DNA of 64,000 nt from assembly GCA_003762715.1 (NCBI GenBank), contig RIBJ01000032.1:117554-181553 (forward strand). The letters are read 5' to 3'. The stretch comes from Muribaculaceae bacterium Isolate-104 (HZI). Lineage in GTDB: Bacteria; Bacteroidota; Bacteroidia; Bacteroidales; Muribaculaceae. Numbering within the stretch: the stretch's first letter is position 1; every line of letters begins with the position of its first letter. The position numbers were made by a program, and so were the translations under genes. The notes below the pieces were generated by a model that worked only from the letters and a program-made list of their open reading frames with translations, did not search any database and had not been told where the DNA came from. Positions 50,915-62,173 of this stretch are shown one piece after another.

Positions 50915-52378
50915 ATGGCAAAAGACCAGACTGAAGAAGTGCTGATTGTCCGGAACAACGAAACCGGGCAGGTAGGCGCAGTGACCGGACTCAATGAGGA
51001 CGGCACACCCAAAATCACCGATCCAATGTTCGTCACACTGGAGGATCTCGTAAAATTTAAGAAAGGACAAAATCCGCTGGAAGCGTTCTTGTCAAATTTT
51101 GTCAGACAATGCAAGAACCCAACAATGTTCGGATTCTTCAAAGTTCCTGCCGACCGTTACGATTGTGTTGGCATGGCTATGTGTGACTTTATAAAAGACC
51201 CCGAAACAAATGCTGAGATTCTCAAAGATTTCAAGGTCGATGTCCCTCAGCAGACGCAGACCAACATCAAGGAACAGGCTCAGGAGAACAATGCAACCGA
51301 CACTCAGGCGCAAAAGCCGGTGGAGGAACAGGCTGCACAGACTGAACAGCCAAAGTATCACGCCATCGACGAAAGCAAAATCGACTGGACGATGCTCAAG
51401 AAGAAATGGGGCATAGACCGCGACCAGCTTGAAAAGTCGGGCGACCTCCGCGAGATGCTCTACAACCGCAAGTCGCAGATTGTGACCGTCACGCCCAATT
51501 TCGGAGGGGAGAAATTCCCGATTGACGCACGACTCTCTTTCAGAACCGATGCCGACGGCAATGTGAAGGTGGTGCCCCATTTCATACACCGCGAGCCCAA
51601 ACTCGACCAAGAGTTTGAGGGGTACAAGTTCACAAAGGAAGATAAAGAGGCTCTGAAAACAACCGGCAATCTGGGCAAGGTCGTTGACCTTGTTGACAAA
51701 GCCACCGAGGAAGTCAAGCCCTCCTATGTCAGCGTTGACCGTCTAACCAACGAGATTGTGTCGGTGCCCGTAAAGGCCGTGTTCATCAAGGACACCATCG
51801 GGCAGACAAAGCTGACTATGGCTGAAATAAGCGAACTGAAGAAGGGTAAAGCCCTCCCGCCTAAACAGATTACCGACAAGAACGGCAAGACCTACAATGT
51901 GGTGTTGCAAGTGTCGGCCGACCGCAAGGGCGTCGAGTTTGTACCCGGCGGCGTGCGACGACAGGAGCAGAGCCAGCAGCAGGGAAACAGTCAGGGTCAG
52001 CAACAGTCCTCGTGGCTGACAAAGGACGGCAACATCAAGCCCATCACAAAATGGGCTGGCGTTCCTATGACGCCGCAACAGCAGGCTGACTACACTGCCG
52101 GCAAGGTTGTCGAAATGACAAACATGGTTGACAAGCAGGGGCAGAAATGCACCGTCTATCTCCAGTTCAATCCTGAAAAGCAACGTCCGACTACATCACT
52201 CAACGATCCCCGCGTCAAGGTCGCTGAAGAGTCAAAGACTCAGAAGGCGGTCAACAATGACGGACTGACGAATGAGGCGACCAAGCATGTTGCCGAACCG
52301 CTCCAGAAATACCAGACCGCGCCGAAAGACGAGAATCAGGCGAAACAGCAGCGCAAGCCCAAAGGCCCGAAGCTGTAA
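50915..52378 (+). CDS. DUF4099/DUF3945-domain protein
   Basis: 487-residue protein. The middle part (IDWTMLKKKWGIDRDQLEKSGDLREMLYNRKSQIV) is the DUF4099-type segment; repeated motifs (LTMAEISELKKGKALPPKQITDKNGKTYN and TPQQQADYTAGKVVEM) match the DUF3945 repeats. The Gln-rich linker (about 355-375) and the Lys/Gln tail are low complexity. It is a conserved partner of the topoisomerase and helicase genes in Bacteroidetes conjugative elements; role unknown. Confidence 0.82.
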   Translation: MAKDQTEEVLIVRNNETGQVGAVTGLNEDGTPKITDPMFVTLEDLVKFKKGQNPLEAFLSNFVRQCKNPTMFGFFKVPADRYDCVGMAMCDFIKDPETNAEILKDFKVDVPQQTQTNIKEQAQENNATDTQAQKPVEEQAAQTEQPKYHAIDESKIDWTMLKKKWGIDRDQLEKSGDLREMLYNRKSQIVTVTPNFGGEKFPIDARLSFRTDADGNVKVVPHFIHREPKLDQEFEGYKFTKEDKEALKTTGNLGKVVDLVDKATEEVKPSYVSVDRLTNEIVSVPVKAVFIKDTIGQTKLTMAEISELKKGKALPPKQITDKNGKTYNVVLQVSADRKGVEFVPGGVRRQEQSQQQGNSQGQQQSSWLTKDGNIKPITKWAGVPMTPQQQADYTAGKVVEMTNMVDKQGQKCTVYLQFNPEKQRPTTSLNDPRVKVAEESKTQKAVNNDGLTNEATKHVAEPLQKYQTAPKDENQAKQQRKPKGPKL

Positions 52379-52396
52379 CCAAAATCCGCTGAAATG

Positions 52397-52425
52397 ACAT
52401 CAGGGAGGTCCGGAACTCCCGATGT
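52397..52425 (+). other. Intergenic hairpin before topoisomerase-like gene
   Basis: ACATC-a-GGGAG (52397-52407) pairs with CTCCCGATGT (52416-52425) in the 100-bp leader between 52378 and 52480. Similar leader hairpins occur before other element genes in this window. Confidence 0.4.
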
Positions 52426-52479
52426 TGTTGCCGCAAAACCACTATCTCCAAAATTATCCACCCGATAAAATTCATAAAT

Positions 52480-53559
52480 ATGAAACAGAAAAATCTTATA
52501 ACAGTCGTGACCGACCATGAACTCACGGCTGACACCATCGCCAGAGCAATCGGCGCAAACGAAAAACACGAAGGCTACTACCTCGGCAACGGCTACGCCG
52601 TGACATGGACAAACGGCGGGGTCATAGAGGCGACCTTCTCCCCGTCAGAGAATTTCGTGCTCTCCACGACAATGAACAGCCGACAGGTGTATGCCCACAA
52701 CTTCAAGTTCGCCATGCGCGACTATGATGAGCTGGTTGGCTACAAGAAAACCGAGCAGGACAGGAAACAGCTCGCCACAATCAAGGCTCTCTGGGGAATG
52801 AGCCACACGGTCGTCAACGCAATGTCACCAGAGAAATACGGCGATTTCGACTTTCTCAACCTCTACTATTTCATCGCCGTTCCGGTGGCAGTGCGCAGGG
52901 CATGGCTCCCCATTCTCACAAAGGGGGCAATCCGTCACGGAGTAATCCACGGGCCGCAGAACCGCAGGGAATACGAGGAATGGCTCGACAATGAGATCTA
53001 CAACCGTCTGGTGGAGAAGTCGAAAGAAAATGTGGAACTCAAAGGCGCCTGCATCATGGAGGAAATGCCCGTGGAAGTGTCAACCGCCGATGCCGAAAGA
53101 ATCGGTGTTGAACCGCCCGAAGTCGGCACTATCCTCACGATGGACAAAAATGCCATGCGCATAACCGACTGCCAGCCGCTTCTCAATATGCCGCTGATGC
53201 TCCTTAAAGCCGCGGTTGAGCTGGACTTCGACCACATGAAGACCATGCAGACCGCCTACACACTGTACGCGAAGAAACTTATATCCTATCCGTTCACGGT
53301 GCAGAACACCATTCCTTTCGGCGTGTGGAAACTGATGCTCCGAAACAAGAAAAATCTTCGCTACAACAGCAAGTGGGGCAAGGAGGCCAGACGGATCCGT
53401 ATGCCGCGCCGCCACAACTTCCGCAACTTCCGCGATGGAGAATGTATCTACAACGGCTTCGGTATTGTAACCACCGGGCTACACCCCACCGACCTCAGCC
53501 GCGACGAGGAAAAACTCTACAACCTTATTGTTAAAAGCGTGATTGACGCTTTCGCATAA
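52480..53559 (+). CDS. Degenerate topoisomerase III-like protein
   Basis: 359-residue protein. The N-terminus (ITVVTDHELTADTIARAIGA, then GNGYAVTW) aligns with the start of type IA topoisomerase III, and LYAKKLISYPFTVQNTIPFG with the active-site region (normally SYPRTD); the end (GFGIVTTGLHPTDLSRDEEKLYNLIVK) also matches. The Arg and Asp after the catalytic Tyr and the TOPRIM DxDxE motif are missing, and the length is only about half of topB. It is probably not an active topoisomerase. Confidence 0.7.
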   Translation: MKQKNLITVVTDHELTADTIARAIGANEKHEGYYLGNGYAVTWTNGGVIEATFSPSENFVLSTTMNSRQVYAHNFKFAMRDYDELVGYKKTEQDRKQLATIKALWGMSHTVVNAMSPEKYGDFDFLNLYYFIAVPVAVRRAWLPILTKGAIRHGVIHGPQNRREYEEWLDNEIYNRLVEKSKENVELKGACIMEEMPVEVSTADAERIGVEPPEVGTILTMDKNAMRITDCQPLLNMPLMLLKAAVELDFDHMKTMQTAYTLYAKKLISYPFTVQNTIPFGVWKLMLRNKKNLRYNSKWGKEARRIRMPRRHNFRNFRDGECIYNGFGIVTTGLHPTDLSRDEEKLYNLIVKSVIDAFA

Positions 53560-53636
53560 CCGACACACAAGCCCTGAACCGCTTGATCCATACACAAATT
53601 AACACCATTTATCCCGCCCGATTCCGATTTATTTGT

Positions 53637-53729
53637 TAACTTTGCACTCAATTCAACGTCATAATGTTTTTGTTTCAAATTTATGACTTGGATTTAGTGG
53701 TTGGACATCGGGAGGGATACCCGGTGTCC
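53637..53729 (+). promoter_or_regulatory. -7 box and leader hairpin before DUF1896 gene
   Basis: TAACTTTG at 53637-53644, then GGACATCGGG (53703-53712) pairing with CCCGGTGTCC (53720-53729), followed by TTTTCTT. Attenuator-like structure in the leader. Confidence 0.5.
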
Positions 53730-53790
53730 TTTTCTTATATCCCATTGAAAGACACATAGGACGCCGGCAAACCACTATTCCAAGAACCCG

Positions 53791-54237
53791 ATGAAACAAA
53801 ATGTTGAATTACGGGAGATGGACGGCTACCGCGTCTATCTTCTGGGTCATCTGCGTGACCATTATTTTCCCCAGTACACCAATAAGAAATTTGTAGATGC
53901 CCGTGTTGACGAGGCATACGACACGTTTGTAACCCTGCGCCTTGAAGGTCATGACCCGGTTATGGCACAGGAAATGGCTATGCGCACACTCCTTGCCGGA
54001 CTGTATGTGTCCCGCTATGACATTGTTTACAGCGTCATAGAGGAAAGCCTGTGGACACGGCTGCCTGAAGAATACTGGCCCGATTTCGCCGTGCATCTGC
54101 TCACAAAGAAAAGCGTGCATGACATTCTTGACCGCTATGAGGTCAACGGCGATTTCCTTGACCGCGAAACACACCAGCCGATGCTGACCGAACTGCTGGG
54201 AGAAATATCCGAAATACTTGACGGATATGAGTTATAA
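53791..54237 (+). CDS. DUF1896-family protein
   Basis: 148-residue protein of the DUF1896 family ([58 protein letters not shown]), known only from Bacteroidetes elements. It lies directly before, and overlaps, the helicase gene, as in other elements. Confidence 0.85.
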   Translation: MKQNVELREMDGYRVYLLGHLRDHYFPQYTNKKFVDARVDEAYDTFVTLRLEGHDPVMAQEMAMRTLLAGLYVSRYDIVYSVIEESLWTRLPEEYWPDFAVHLLTKKSVHDILDRYEVNGDFLDRETHQPMLTELLGEISEILDGYEL

Positions 54238-57200
54238 CCGGCTCCAGACCATGCGCGACAACATCAATGCCATAAGGCTTGCCCTGCGCCTTGATGTTGA
54301 ACATCGCAACGCGGAAAATGCGCTTGAAAGGGAGATACTGCGCAAGTATGCCGGATTCGGCGGGCTGAAATGTATCTTGCAGGACGCCAACGAACTTGCC
54401 GATGCCGCCAAGTGGAGCAAGAGCGACATTGAGCTGTTTGCGCCTACGGTTGAACTGCGCCGTCTTATTCACGACTATTCAAAGGACGACCGGGAGTTTG
54501 CCGCATACATGGACTCGCTGAAAGCGTCCGTATTGACGGCGTTCTATACTCCTGCACCTATCATTGATGCGCTTGCCACTTCACTGCGTGAAAGAGGTGT
54601 TAAGATTAAAAAGTTCCTTGAACCGTCTGCCGGGCAAGGTGCTTTCATCGACTCTTTTCTTAAAAATGAGAACTATCCGGGCACGGAGGCACTCGCCTTT
54701 GAGAAAGATTTGCTGACAGGCAAAATCCTATCTGCCCTGCACCCATCTATCTCCACCGAGATAAAAGGATTCGAGAAAATTGACCCTGATTTTGAGGGAT
54801 ACTTTGATGTGGCTGCATCAAATATTCCTTTCGGTGACTTTGCGGTCGCCGATCCTCGATATGCCACAAGCAAGGAGATTGCCTACCGTCAGTCAACAAA
54901 GGCTATCCACAATTATTTCTTTCTCAAAGCACTGGACTCGGTGCACGAGGGAGGTATTGTGGCCTTTATCACATCGCAGGGTGTGATGAACGCCGCCAGC
55001 CCCTTCGTGCGCATTGAGCTTATGAAACGCTCTGACCTTGTGGGAGCGGTACGATTGCCAAACAACACTTTCTCCGATAACGCCGGAACGGATACAGGCT
55101 CAGACTTGATTATCCTGCAAAAGCATACGGGTAAGAAAGGAATGTCGGCTGATGAGGAATTTTTCATCCAGTCAATCGTTGACCGTGATACAAAAGCACC
55201 GACAAACAAATATTTTGCGGCATATCCGCAGAATATCATCTGCACCGAGGCGAAAATTGGCACTGACCCATACGGCAAACCGGCTATCATCTACAAACAT
55301 GAGGGCGGTGTCTATGGTATAGCAAGAGATTTGCGTGATGCGTTGGAAGATTCTTTGCGTCTGCGTCTGAACCTTGAATTGTATAACAACCAAGGCATAA
55401 AGCCGCCTACGCCAGACCCTGTAAAACCGATACCTGCGCCCAAGCCCAAAGTAACAAAGGTTACTGAAACTCCGTTGATGACGCAATACAAGGAGATGAA
55501 GAAACGACACCCGGACGCGATATTGATATTCCGTGTGGGCGACTTCTATGAGATGATGGGCGAAGATGCCGTGAAAGCGTCGGAGATACTGAATATAACA
55601 CTGACCCGACGACGCAACGGCAAAGCAGGGAGCATCGAACTTGCCGGTTTTCCGCATCATGCCCTCGACACTTATCTCCCCATGCTCGTAAGAGCCGGGC
55701 AAAGTGTGGCTATCTGTGAGCAACTTGAAGATCCAAAGCAGAAACAAAAGAAGGAATACAAGCCTACGGAGATTATAACGCCGCCACCGACGGTTGAACC
55801 AAAGCCGGCTCCTGAACCTGTTGAACCACCAACACCGGAAGTCAAGCCGCAACCGCAGGAGATTGAAACCGAAGGTGGGCCCGACTATAACGATAATCCC
55901 GACCCGCGTCTGTTCGCCTATAATCTTTTCGGAGAGTTAGAACCATTGCAGAAACCGAAGCGTCAGCCACGACAGCCAAGGACCGAGGAAGATAAGCCGA
56001 AACCCACACCGAAAATTGAAATTTCAGATGCTACCGCCAAGAAATTCCGCCCGCTATCTGAAAAGGAGTTGGAATTTTACGGTTCTCTGAACTGGGAGGA
56101 CAATCCGCCCATCAACGGCTTCTACGAAACGATGATGAGCATAGCCCACCGTCAGATGGCGGAAATGGAAGCTGAACGACAGGCAGCGGAAGCTACCAAG
56201 AAAAAGATAATCACGGAGAATGGCACTGTCATCGAAAAGACCGAGGGCTATTTTGTTCCACAGCCAAGAGTGGCAAAAGTTGAAAAGCCGGAAACCGTCG
56301 AGCGTGATATGTCGCCCCGCAAGTTTTCCGAGGATATTCAGTATTTCCACCAGAACGGCTCAATGGTCGTGGATAACGGTCAGGTCGGCTTTCTTTCGGA
56401 GGTTCGCAAGAATGGTGCGATATTCACTCCACTCCCAATCAAACCGGAGCAGGAGAAACGCGCCATGCTCTATATTACCCTGTCGGAAACATATCAGCAA
56501 CTCTATCATTACGAGGCTGAAACGCATGAGGAAAATGCTGATATGCGTGAACACCTCAACGAGTATTATGATGAGTTTGTGGACAGATACGGCAACCTCA
56601 ACGAAAAGCAGAACGCCAAGTTTATCCTTATGGACGCCAACGGCCGTGACGCACTCGCATTGGAGCGTGGTGAAAACGGGCATTTTGTCAAGGCTGATAT
56701 ATTCGACCACCCAGTATCCTTCGCCGTTGACGAAGTTACTTCTGTCGATACACCTATGGAGGCGTTATCAGCGTCGCTTAATAAATATGGAGAGGTAAAC
56801 CTCGAATATATGGGCAGTCTTGTCGATATGGAGCAGGACGCGATGATTGACAGCCTCGTCGGACACATTTTCTATAATCCGTTGGTTGCGAACTATGAAA
56901 TAGCCGACCGCTTCATCGCCGGAAACGTGGTGCAGAAAGCCGAGGAGGTCAAGGCGTGGATTGACCGCGAGGAAGAACGTATCAAGGATTTTCCCGGTTT
57001 TGACGGCGTTGAGCCGTTCATCGACTTGTCAAAGGAGTCTTTGAGAGCGTTGGAGGAAGCGACACCGCGCCGCATTACATTTGATGAACTGGACTTTAAT
57101 TTCGGAGAGCGATGGATACCGACAGGGATATACTCCGCATATATGAGCAACCTCTACGGTACTGATGTGAAAATAGCATATACGCCCTCTATGGACGAAT

Positions 57201-60200
57201 ATTCCTGCACTGCCCAACACAAGAACATGAAGATATGGGAGGAGTATTGCGTCCGTGGACACTATCGTACCTATGACGGCATGAACTTGTTGAAACACGC
57301 CCTGCACAACACTGTGCCGGAAATCAAGAAGTGTATCGGTCAGGATGAGAACGGACACGACATAAAAGTGCCTGATGCCGAGGCTATACAACTCGCCAAC
57401 TCCAAGATTGATGAGATCCGCAATGGCTTTACCGATTGGCTGGAGGCTCAGTCGCCGGAGTTCAAGGAGCAGCTTGTGGATATGTATAACCGCAAGTTCA
57501 ACTGTTTCGTGCGTCCGCATTATGACGGGTCACACCAGACATTCCCCGACATCAACATGAAACTGTTGGGAGAGCGTTGCAATGTCAAGTCAATATACCA
57601 GTCGCAGAAGGACTGCGTTTGGATGCTCAAGCAGAACGGCGGCGGAATATGCGACCACGAGGTGGGAACCGGTAAGACGCTGATAATGTGCATGGCAGCG
57701 CATGAGATGAAGCGATTGGGATTGGCACACAAGCCTATGATTATCGGACTGAAAGCCAATGTTGCCGATATTGCCATGACCTATCAGGCGGCATATCCCA
57801 ACGCCCGTATCCTGTTCGCCGATGCCAAGAGTTTTGAGGCGAAAAACCGCGTCAATTTCTTCAACCAAATAAAGAACAATGACTATGACTGCGTGATTAT
57901 GTCGCACGACCAGTTCGGCAAAATCCCTCAGTCGCCGGAAATTCAGCAGGAGATCCTTCAGGCTGAACTTGACTCGGTGGAGGAAAACCTCGAAGTTGTC
58001 AAGCAGCAGGGGAAGGACGTTTCACGCGGTATGCTCAAAGGTCTTATCAAGCGCAAGGAGAACCTGACCGCCAAACTTGAAACGCTCCAATATCAGATGG
58101 AGCAGAACAAGGACAGCATCGTTGATTTCAAGCAAATGGGTATAGACCACATTTTCGTTGACGAAAGCCATCAGTTCAAAAATCTGATGTTCAACACCCG
58201 CCATGACCGTGTTGCAGGACTCGGCAATTCGGAAGGCTCCCAACGTGCGCTCAATCTTCTCTATGCCATACGCACCATTCAGGAACGGACAGGCAAAGAC
58301 CTCGGCGCGACATTCTTGTCGGGTACTACAATCTCCAACTCCCTCACAGAGTTGTATTTGTTGTTCAAGTATCTGCGTCCGAAAGAACTTGAAAGACAGG
58401 ACATCCGGTGTTTTGACGCATGGGCGGCGATATTCGCAAAGAAAACAACCGACTATGAGTTTAACGTAACGAACAGTATCGTGGCAAAGGAGCGTTTCCG
58501 CTACTTTATCAAAGTGCCGGAGCTGGCGGCTTTCTACAATGAGATAACCGATTATAAGACGGCAGAGGATGTTGGTGTTGACCGTCCGGCAAAGAATGAG
58601 ATACTGCACAACATTCCGCCTACACCACAGCAGGAGGACTTTATCCAGAAGCTGATGGAGTTCGCAAAGAGCGGCGACGCCACAATATTGGGGCGTGAAC
58701 CGTTGTCGGAAACCGAGGAAAAGGCAAAGATGCTCATCGCCACGGACTATGCCCGTAAAATGGCACTGGATATGCGCATGATTTCTCCGGCATACGAAGA
58801 TGATCCGAACAACAAGGCTTCACACTGCGCCAAGATGATTGCTGAATACTATCACAAGTATGACGCTCAACGTGGCACACAGTTTGTTTTCAGTGACCTC
58901 GGCACTTACAAGCCCGGAGAGTGGAATGTCTATTCCGAGATTAAGCGAAAGTTGATTGAGGATTATGGTATTCCGGCGCATGAGATACGGTTTATCCAAG
59001 AGTGTAAGACTGAGCGGTCACGCAAGGCAGTCATTCAGGCTATGAATGACGGCGATGTGCGTGTGCTTTTCGGCTCAACTTCGATGTTGGGTACTGGAGT
59101 AAACGCCCAGAAAAGAGCGGTTTGCATCCATCATTTGGATACACCGTGGCGACCGTCAGACCTCACACAACGCGATGGCAGAGCCATTCGAGCAGGTAAT
59201 GAGATAGCCAAGTTATATGCTGATAATAAGGTTGATGTGATTATCTATGCGGTTGAAAAGTCGCTTGACTCATACAAGTTCAACCTTCTTCACTGCAAGG
59301 CTACTTTCATCGCCCAGCTCAAAAGCGGTGCTTTGGGAGCGCGAACTATCGACGAGGGTTCTATGGACGAGAAGAACGGCATGAATTTCTCAGAGTACAT
59401 GGCGATACTCTCCGGCAACACCGACCTGCTCGACAAGGCAAAACTTGAAAAGCGGATAGCGGCGTTGGAGAGTGAACGTAAGTCGTTCAACAAAGGACGT
59501 GGCGACAGCGAGTTCAAACTCCAAACCATTACCCATGACATCGCCAACAACGAGGCGGCGATCGAGCGCATGAAAGCGGATTGGGAGCGTTATGACAAGG
59601 TTGTGCAACGTGACAAGGAGGGCAACCCTGTCAACAATCTCACGATTGACACCTGCAATCTTTTCGATGAGAAAAACATGGGTATCCACCTGCAAGGACT
59701 GGCACAGCGCACCGACACCCACGGTCAGTATCAGCGTATCGGCGAGGTTTACGGCTTCCCGATCAGCATTATCTCCGAAAGAGTGGTGTCTGACGGTATT
59801 GAGAAAGTGCAGAACCGTTTTGTTGTCGAAGGCAATTACAAATACAAGTACAACAACGGTCAGTTGGCAATGGCTGACACCCATGCCGCCTGCATGAACT
59901 TCGTCAACGCTTTGGAGAAAATCCCCGGCATAATCGCCCAGTACGAGGAACGCACCGCCAAGCTCAAAGCTGATGTTCCAATCCTCGAAAGCATCATGGC
60001 AAAGACATGGGGCAAGGAGGACGAGCTGAAGCAACTCAAATCAGAACTTGCCGCCCTCGACCGCAAAATCGCCGCCGAGTTAGCACCTAAACATGACGAA
60101 AAGGACGGCGAGGAAGTCAAGCCCGACACCCAACAGCAATCCGTCAAAGTTGTTGAACCTCCCGGTCAAGCAACCGACAATAAAAAGTCAATGGTGGCAG

Positions 60201-60268
60201 AGCCAATAGAGATTTATCGTCCGCCAATTACACCAAACAGGCCGTCATTCCGACCTTTCGGAACATAA
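54227..60268 (+). CDS. Giant methyltransferase-MutS domain-SNF2 helicase protein
   Basis: 2,013-residue protein from ATG 54227. Domains in order: an N6-adenine methyltransferase-like domain ([12 protein letters not shown] near 130; SNIPFGDF near 195), a MutS domain I-like segment ([20 protein letters not shown] then [11 protein letters not shown], near 420-520, with the FxE mismatch motif), a proline-rich linker, a long variable region, and a SNF2-type helicase (Walker [11 protein letters not shown] near 1145; DESH in IFVDESHQF; motif [12 protein letters not shown]). A C-terminal coiled coil follows. It resembles DarB-like antirestriction helicases of mobile elements. Confidence 0.85.
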   Translation: MSYNRLQTMRDNINAIRLALRLDVEHRNAENALEREILRKYAGFGGLKCILQDANELADAAKWSKSDIELFAPTVELRRLIHDYSKDDREFAAYMDSLKASVLTAFYTPAPIIDALATSLRERGVKIKKFLEPSAGQGAFIDSFLKNENYPGTEALAFEKDLLTGKILSALHPSISTEIKGFEKIDPDFEGYFDVAASNIPFGDFAVADPRYATSKEIAYRQSTKAIHNYFFLKALDSVHEGGIVAFITSQGVMNAASPFVRIELMKRSDLVGAVRLPNNTFSDNAGTDTGSDLIILQKHTGKKGMSADEEFFIQSIVDRDTKAPTNKYFAAYPQNIICTEAKIGTDPYGKPAIIYKHEGGVYGIARDLRDALEDSLRLRLNLELYNNQGIKPPTPDPVKPIPAPKPKVTKVTETPLMTQYKEMKKRHPDAILIFRVGDFYEMMGEDAVKASEILNITLTRRRNGKAGSIELAGFPHHALDTYLPMLVRAGQSVAICEQLEDPKQKQKKEYKPTEIITPPPTVEPKPAPEPVEPPTPEVKPQPQEIETEGGPDYNDNPDPRLFAYNLFGELEPLQKPKRQPRQPRTEEDKPKPTPKIEISDATAKKFRPLSEKELEFYGSLNWEDNPPINGFYETMMSIAHRQMAEMEAERQAAEATKKKIITENGTVIEKTEGYFVPQPRVAKVEKPETVERDMSPRKFSEDIQYFHQNGSMVVDNGQVGFLSEVRKNGAIFTPLPIKPEQEKRAMLYITLSETYQQLYHYEAETHEENADMREHLNEYYDEFVDRYGNLNEKQNAKFILMDANGRDALALERGENGHFVKADIFDHPVSFAVDEVTSVDTPMEALSASLNKYGEVNLEYMGSLVDMEQDAMIDSLVGHIFYNPLVANYEIADRFIAGNVVQKAEEVKAWIDREEERIKDFPGFDGVEPFIDLSKESLRALEEATPRRITFDELDFNFGERWIPTGIYSAYMSNLYGTDVKIAYTPSMDEYSCTAQHKNMKIWEEYCVRGHYRTYDGMNLLKHALHNTVPEIKKCIGQDENGHDIKVPDAEAIQLANSKIDEIRNGFTDWLEAQSPEFKEQLVDMYNRKFNCFVRPHYDGSHQTFPDINMKLLGERCNVKSIYQSQKDCVWMLKQNGGGICDHEVGTGKTLIMCMAAHEMKRLGLAHKPMIIGLKANVADIAMTYQAAYPNARILFADAKSFEAKNRVNFFNQIKNNDYDCVIMSHDQFGKIPQSPEIQQEILQAELDSVEENLEVVKQQGKDVSRGMLKGLIKRKENLTAKLETLQYQMEQNKDSIVDFKQMGIDHIFVDESHQFKNLMFNTRHDRVAGLGNSEGSQRALNLLYAIRTIQERTGKDLGATFLSGTTISNSLTELYLLFKYLRPKELERQDIRCFDAWAAIFAKKTTDYEFNVTNSIVAKERFRYFIKVPELAAFYNEITDYKTAEDVGVDRPAKNEILHNIPPTPQQEDFIQKLMEFAKSGDATILGREPLSETEEKAKMLIATDYARKMALDMRMISPAYEDDPNNKASHCAKMIAEYYHKYDAQRGTQFVFSDLGTYKPGEWNVYSEIKRKLIEDYGIPAHEIRFIQECKTERSRKAVIQAMNDGDVRVLFGSTSMLGTGVNAQKRAVCIHHLDTPWRPSDLTQRDGRAIRAGNEIAKLYADNKVDVIIYAVEKSLDSYKFNLLHCKATFIAQLKSGALGARTIDEGSMDEKNGMNFSEYMAILSGNTDLLDKAKLEKRIAALESERKSFNKGRGDSEFKLQTITHDIANNEAAIERMKADWERYDKVVQRDKEGNPVNNLTIDTCNLFDEKNMGIHLQGLAQRTDTHGQYQRIGEVYGFPISIISERVVSDGIEKVQNRFVVEGNYKYKYNNGQLAMADTHAACMNFVNALEKIPGIIAQYEERTAKLKADVPILESIMAKTWGKEDELKQLKSELAALDRKIAAELAPKHDEKDGEEVKPDTQQQSVKVVEPPGQATDNKKSMVAEPIEIYRPPITPNRPSFRPFGT

Positions 60269-60270
60269 CC

Positions 60271-60308
60271 AAGTCAGGCACCGAGTATCACTACTTGATG
60301 CCTGACTT
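60271..60308. terminator. Rho-independent terminator
   Basis: AAGTCAGGCA (60271-60280) pairs with TGCCTGACTT (60299-60308), followed by GATTTTAAT. Ends the element module. Confidence 0.75.
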
Positions 60309-60351
60309 GATTTTAATATCTGCTTTGTATTATGACAATAATATATAAATC

Positions 60352-60384
60352 GGACAAACAACTTATTAAAATGGACAAAGTCCA
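60352..60384 (+). promoter_or_regulatory. GGACAAA direct repeats upstream of GH53 gene
   Basis: GGACAAA at 60352-60358 and 60373-60379, 21 bp apart; the second is part of the palindrome TGGAC-AAA-GTCCA (60372-60384). Direct repeats two helical turns apart would suit an AraC-type output domain of a hybrid regulator, whose sensor half is encoded at 62174. Confidence 0.45.
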
Positions 60385-60486
60385 ACAAACTTCCAATTTC
60401 TAATATTATTCGTCCAGTTATTCAATCCATTAAACAAACATTGATATTACTTTTTCGATGTATTTATAAACCTAAATTTTTAACCA

Positions 60487-61989
60487 ATGAAGACAGAATG
60501 TTTGAAGAAAATCCTCTTCGTGATTTTCGCTACAGTGCTTTCAGTTGGATTCATTGCGTGCCAAAATCAGATTGAGGATGTGCAGCCGATAGAATCCAAC
60601 CAACCAGAAGTCGGGCTATTTAGCCGTTCTACATCGGAACTCCCCTTCCTTCAAGGAGCAGACCTTTCGTATATCAATGAACTTCAAGATGGAGGAGTCA
60701 AGTATTACGATAATGGCAACGAAGTTGACCCTTATCGCATGCTCAAAGAATATGGAGGCAACCTTGTTCGTCTCCGTCTTTGGCATAATCCCACAACATG
60801 GACTCAGTATTCCACTTTATCCGATGTGAAACGGAGTATTGGAAGAGCAAAGGCCGCTGGGTTAAACGTCCTTTTGGACTTTCATTATTCAGATTCATGG
60901 ACAGATCCGGAGAAAAATCTTGTTCCAGAAGCTTGGCGACCAGTAGTGAAATATTCTGATATACTTGCCGATTCCGTGTACAATTACACATATCAGACCT
61001 TGACACACCTAATGAACACAAATCTTTTACCTGAATTGGTTCAAATAGGTAATGAGACTAACAAATCAATCATGGTCGCAGATAATGCTGACCTTGAACC
61101 TACAAATTTTGTTAGAAATACAAAATTATTTAATGCGGGCCTTCAAGCCGTTGCTGATTTCAATTCTGATAATAGAAAGAATATACAGACGATACTTCAC
61201 GTTGCCATGAACCCCAATGATGCGATGTATTGGGTATCGAACCATAAGAAATACGGACTAAAATCATTCGACTTGCTCGGAGTTTCGTATTATCCTCAGT
61301 GGCAAGATTATACGCCGGCACAACTTGGAGAGTTTGCCGCTCGCCTCTACTCTACATATGGAGTTCGACTTTTTGTAGCAGAAACCGGTCATATATGGAC
61401 GCGAGCATGGAACGATGACAATATTAATCTCATGAGTAAGATGTGTATGGGTTATCCAGAAACACCTTGTCCACAGCTTCAAAAAGATTTCCTTATTGAA
61501 GTAAAAGAGGCTCTTATAGCTAATGGTGGAGCTGGATTCAGCGCATGGGAACCTTTCTGGGTATCCGCAAATAATCAAACACTTTGGGGCGTTGGTTCCA
61601 ATTGGGAAAACGTCGCATTTTTTGACTTCAATAATAATCTCCTGAAACATGGTGGTATGGAAGCTTATGGAGATTACAATGTGAAAGTAACTTTTGAAGT
61701 TAATATGTGGGAAGCCGGAAGCGATAAAAAAGGCTATATAACAGGAGACTTTACCGATGATGGCTTTGGAAATTGGCAAATAATACCAATGAAACAAGCA
61801 GAAGAGGGTTCTTCAACATATTATTTTGATACCTACTTGTGCCGGAACCAGAGCGGACGCTATTATTTCCTTTCTGACTCGACTTGGACAAGCCAAGAAT
61901 ATATCAATGGTTGGCAACAAGATCGGACATATAATATCTCGACATCTGATACTTGGATGAAAATAGCCAAGAAATTCGGAGAAGAGTAA
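60487..61989 (+). CDS. GH53 endo-beta-1,4-galactanase (lipoprotein)
   Basis: 500-residue secreted enzyme cutting beta-1,4-galactan of plant pectin. It has a lipoprotein signal peptide (FVIFATVLSVGFIACQN). The GH53 fold is shown by QGADLSYINELQDGGV, NLVRLRLWHNP, LLDFHYSDSWTDP, the acid/base Glu190 in IGNETN and nucleophile Glu299 in VAETG. From about residue 395 a beta-domain (VKVTFEVNMWEAG) may bind carbohydrate. It is not part of the elements and likely belongs to a polysaccharide utilization locus. Confidence 0.92.
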   Translation: MKTECLKKILFVIFATVLSVGFIACQNQIEDVQPIESNQPEVGLFSRSTSELPFLQGADLSYINELQDGGVKYYDNGNEVDPYRMLKEYGGNLVRLRLWHNPTTWTQYSTLSDVKRSIGRAKAAGLNVLLDFHYSDSWTDPEKNLVPEAWRPVVKYSDILADSVYNYTYQTLTHLMNTNLLPELVQIGNETNKSIMVADNADLEPTNFVRNTKLFNAGLQAVADFNSDNRKNIQTILHVAMNPNDAMYWVSNHKKYGLKSFDLLGVSYYPQWQDYTPAQLGEFAARLYSTYGVRLFVAETGHIWTRAWNDDNINLMSKMCMGYPETPCPQLQKDFLIEVKEALIANGGAGFSAWEPFWVSANNQTLWGVGSNWENVAFFDFNNNLLKHGGMEAYGDYNVKVTFEVNMWEAGSDKKGYITGDFTDDGFGNWQIIPMKQAEEGSSTYYFDTYLCRNQSGRYYFLSDSTWTSQEYINGWQQDRTYNISTSDTWMKIAKKFGEE

Positions 61990-62003
61990 TCTCCACAATA
62001 TAC

Positions 62004-62044
62004 AACCGCTACCATTATCTGATAATAAGATGATGGTAGCGGTT
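62004..62044. terminator. Strong rho-independent terminator
   Basis: AACCGCTACCAT (62004-62015) pairs with ATGGTAGCGGTT (62033-62044), followed by ATTAATT. Ends the GH53 gene. Confidence 0.8.
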
Positions 62045-62138
62045 ATTAATTCAATAGAAAGTCCGATTTGTTGTATTGATTGTCCAAAATGTTGTCTTAA
62101 AGATGAGACATTTAATCCGCTACATCCCTTAAAATTAG

Positions 62139-62146
62139 TAACTTTG
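62139..62146 (+). promoter_or_regulatory. -7 box of HTCS gene
   Basis: TAACTTTG at 62139-62146, 28 bp before the ATG at 62174. Confidence 0.6.
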
Positions 62147-62173
62147 CAATTGGATTTAATACCACCAGTAAAT

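Larger units (their letters stand above)
49186..60268. mobile_element. Conjugative-element-derived module (fragment)
   Basis: The set DUF3945/DUF4099 protein, topoisomerase-III-like protein, DUF1896 and the giant methylase/helicase, with HTH_17 genes, is a conserved block of Bacteroidetes conjugative transposons. No transfer (tra) genes, relaxase or integrase are present, so it is a fragment or a small passenger module. Ends not defined. Confidence 0.55.
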
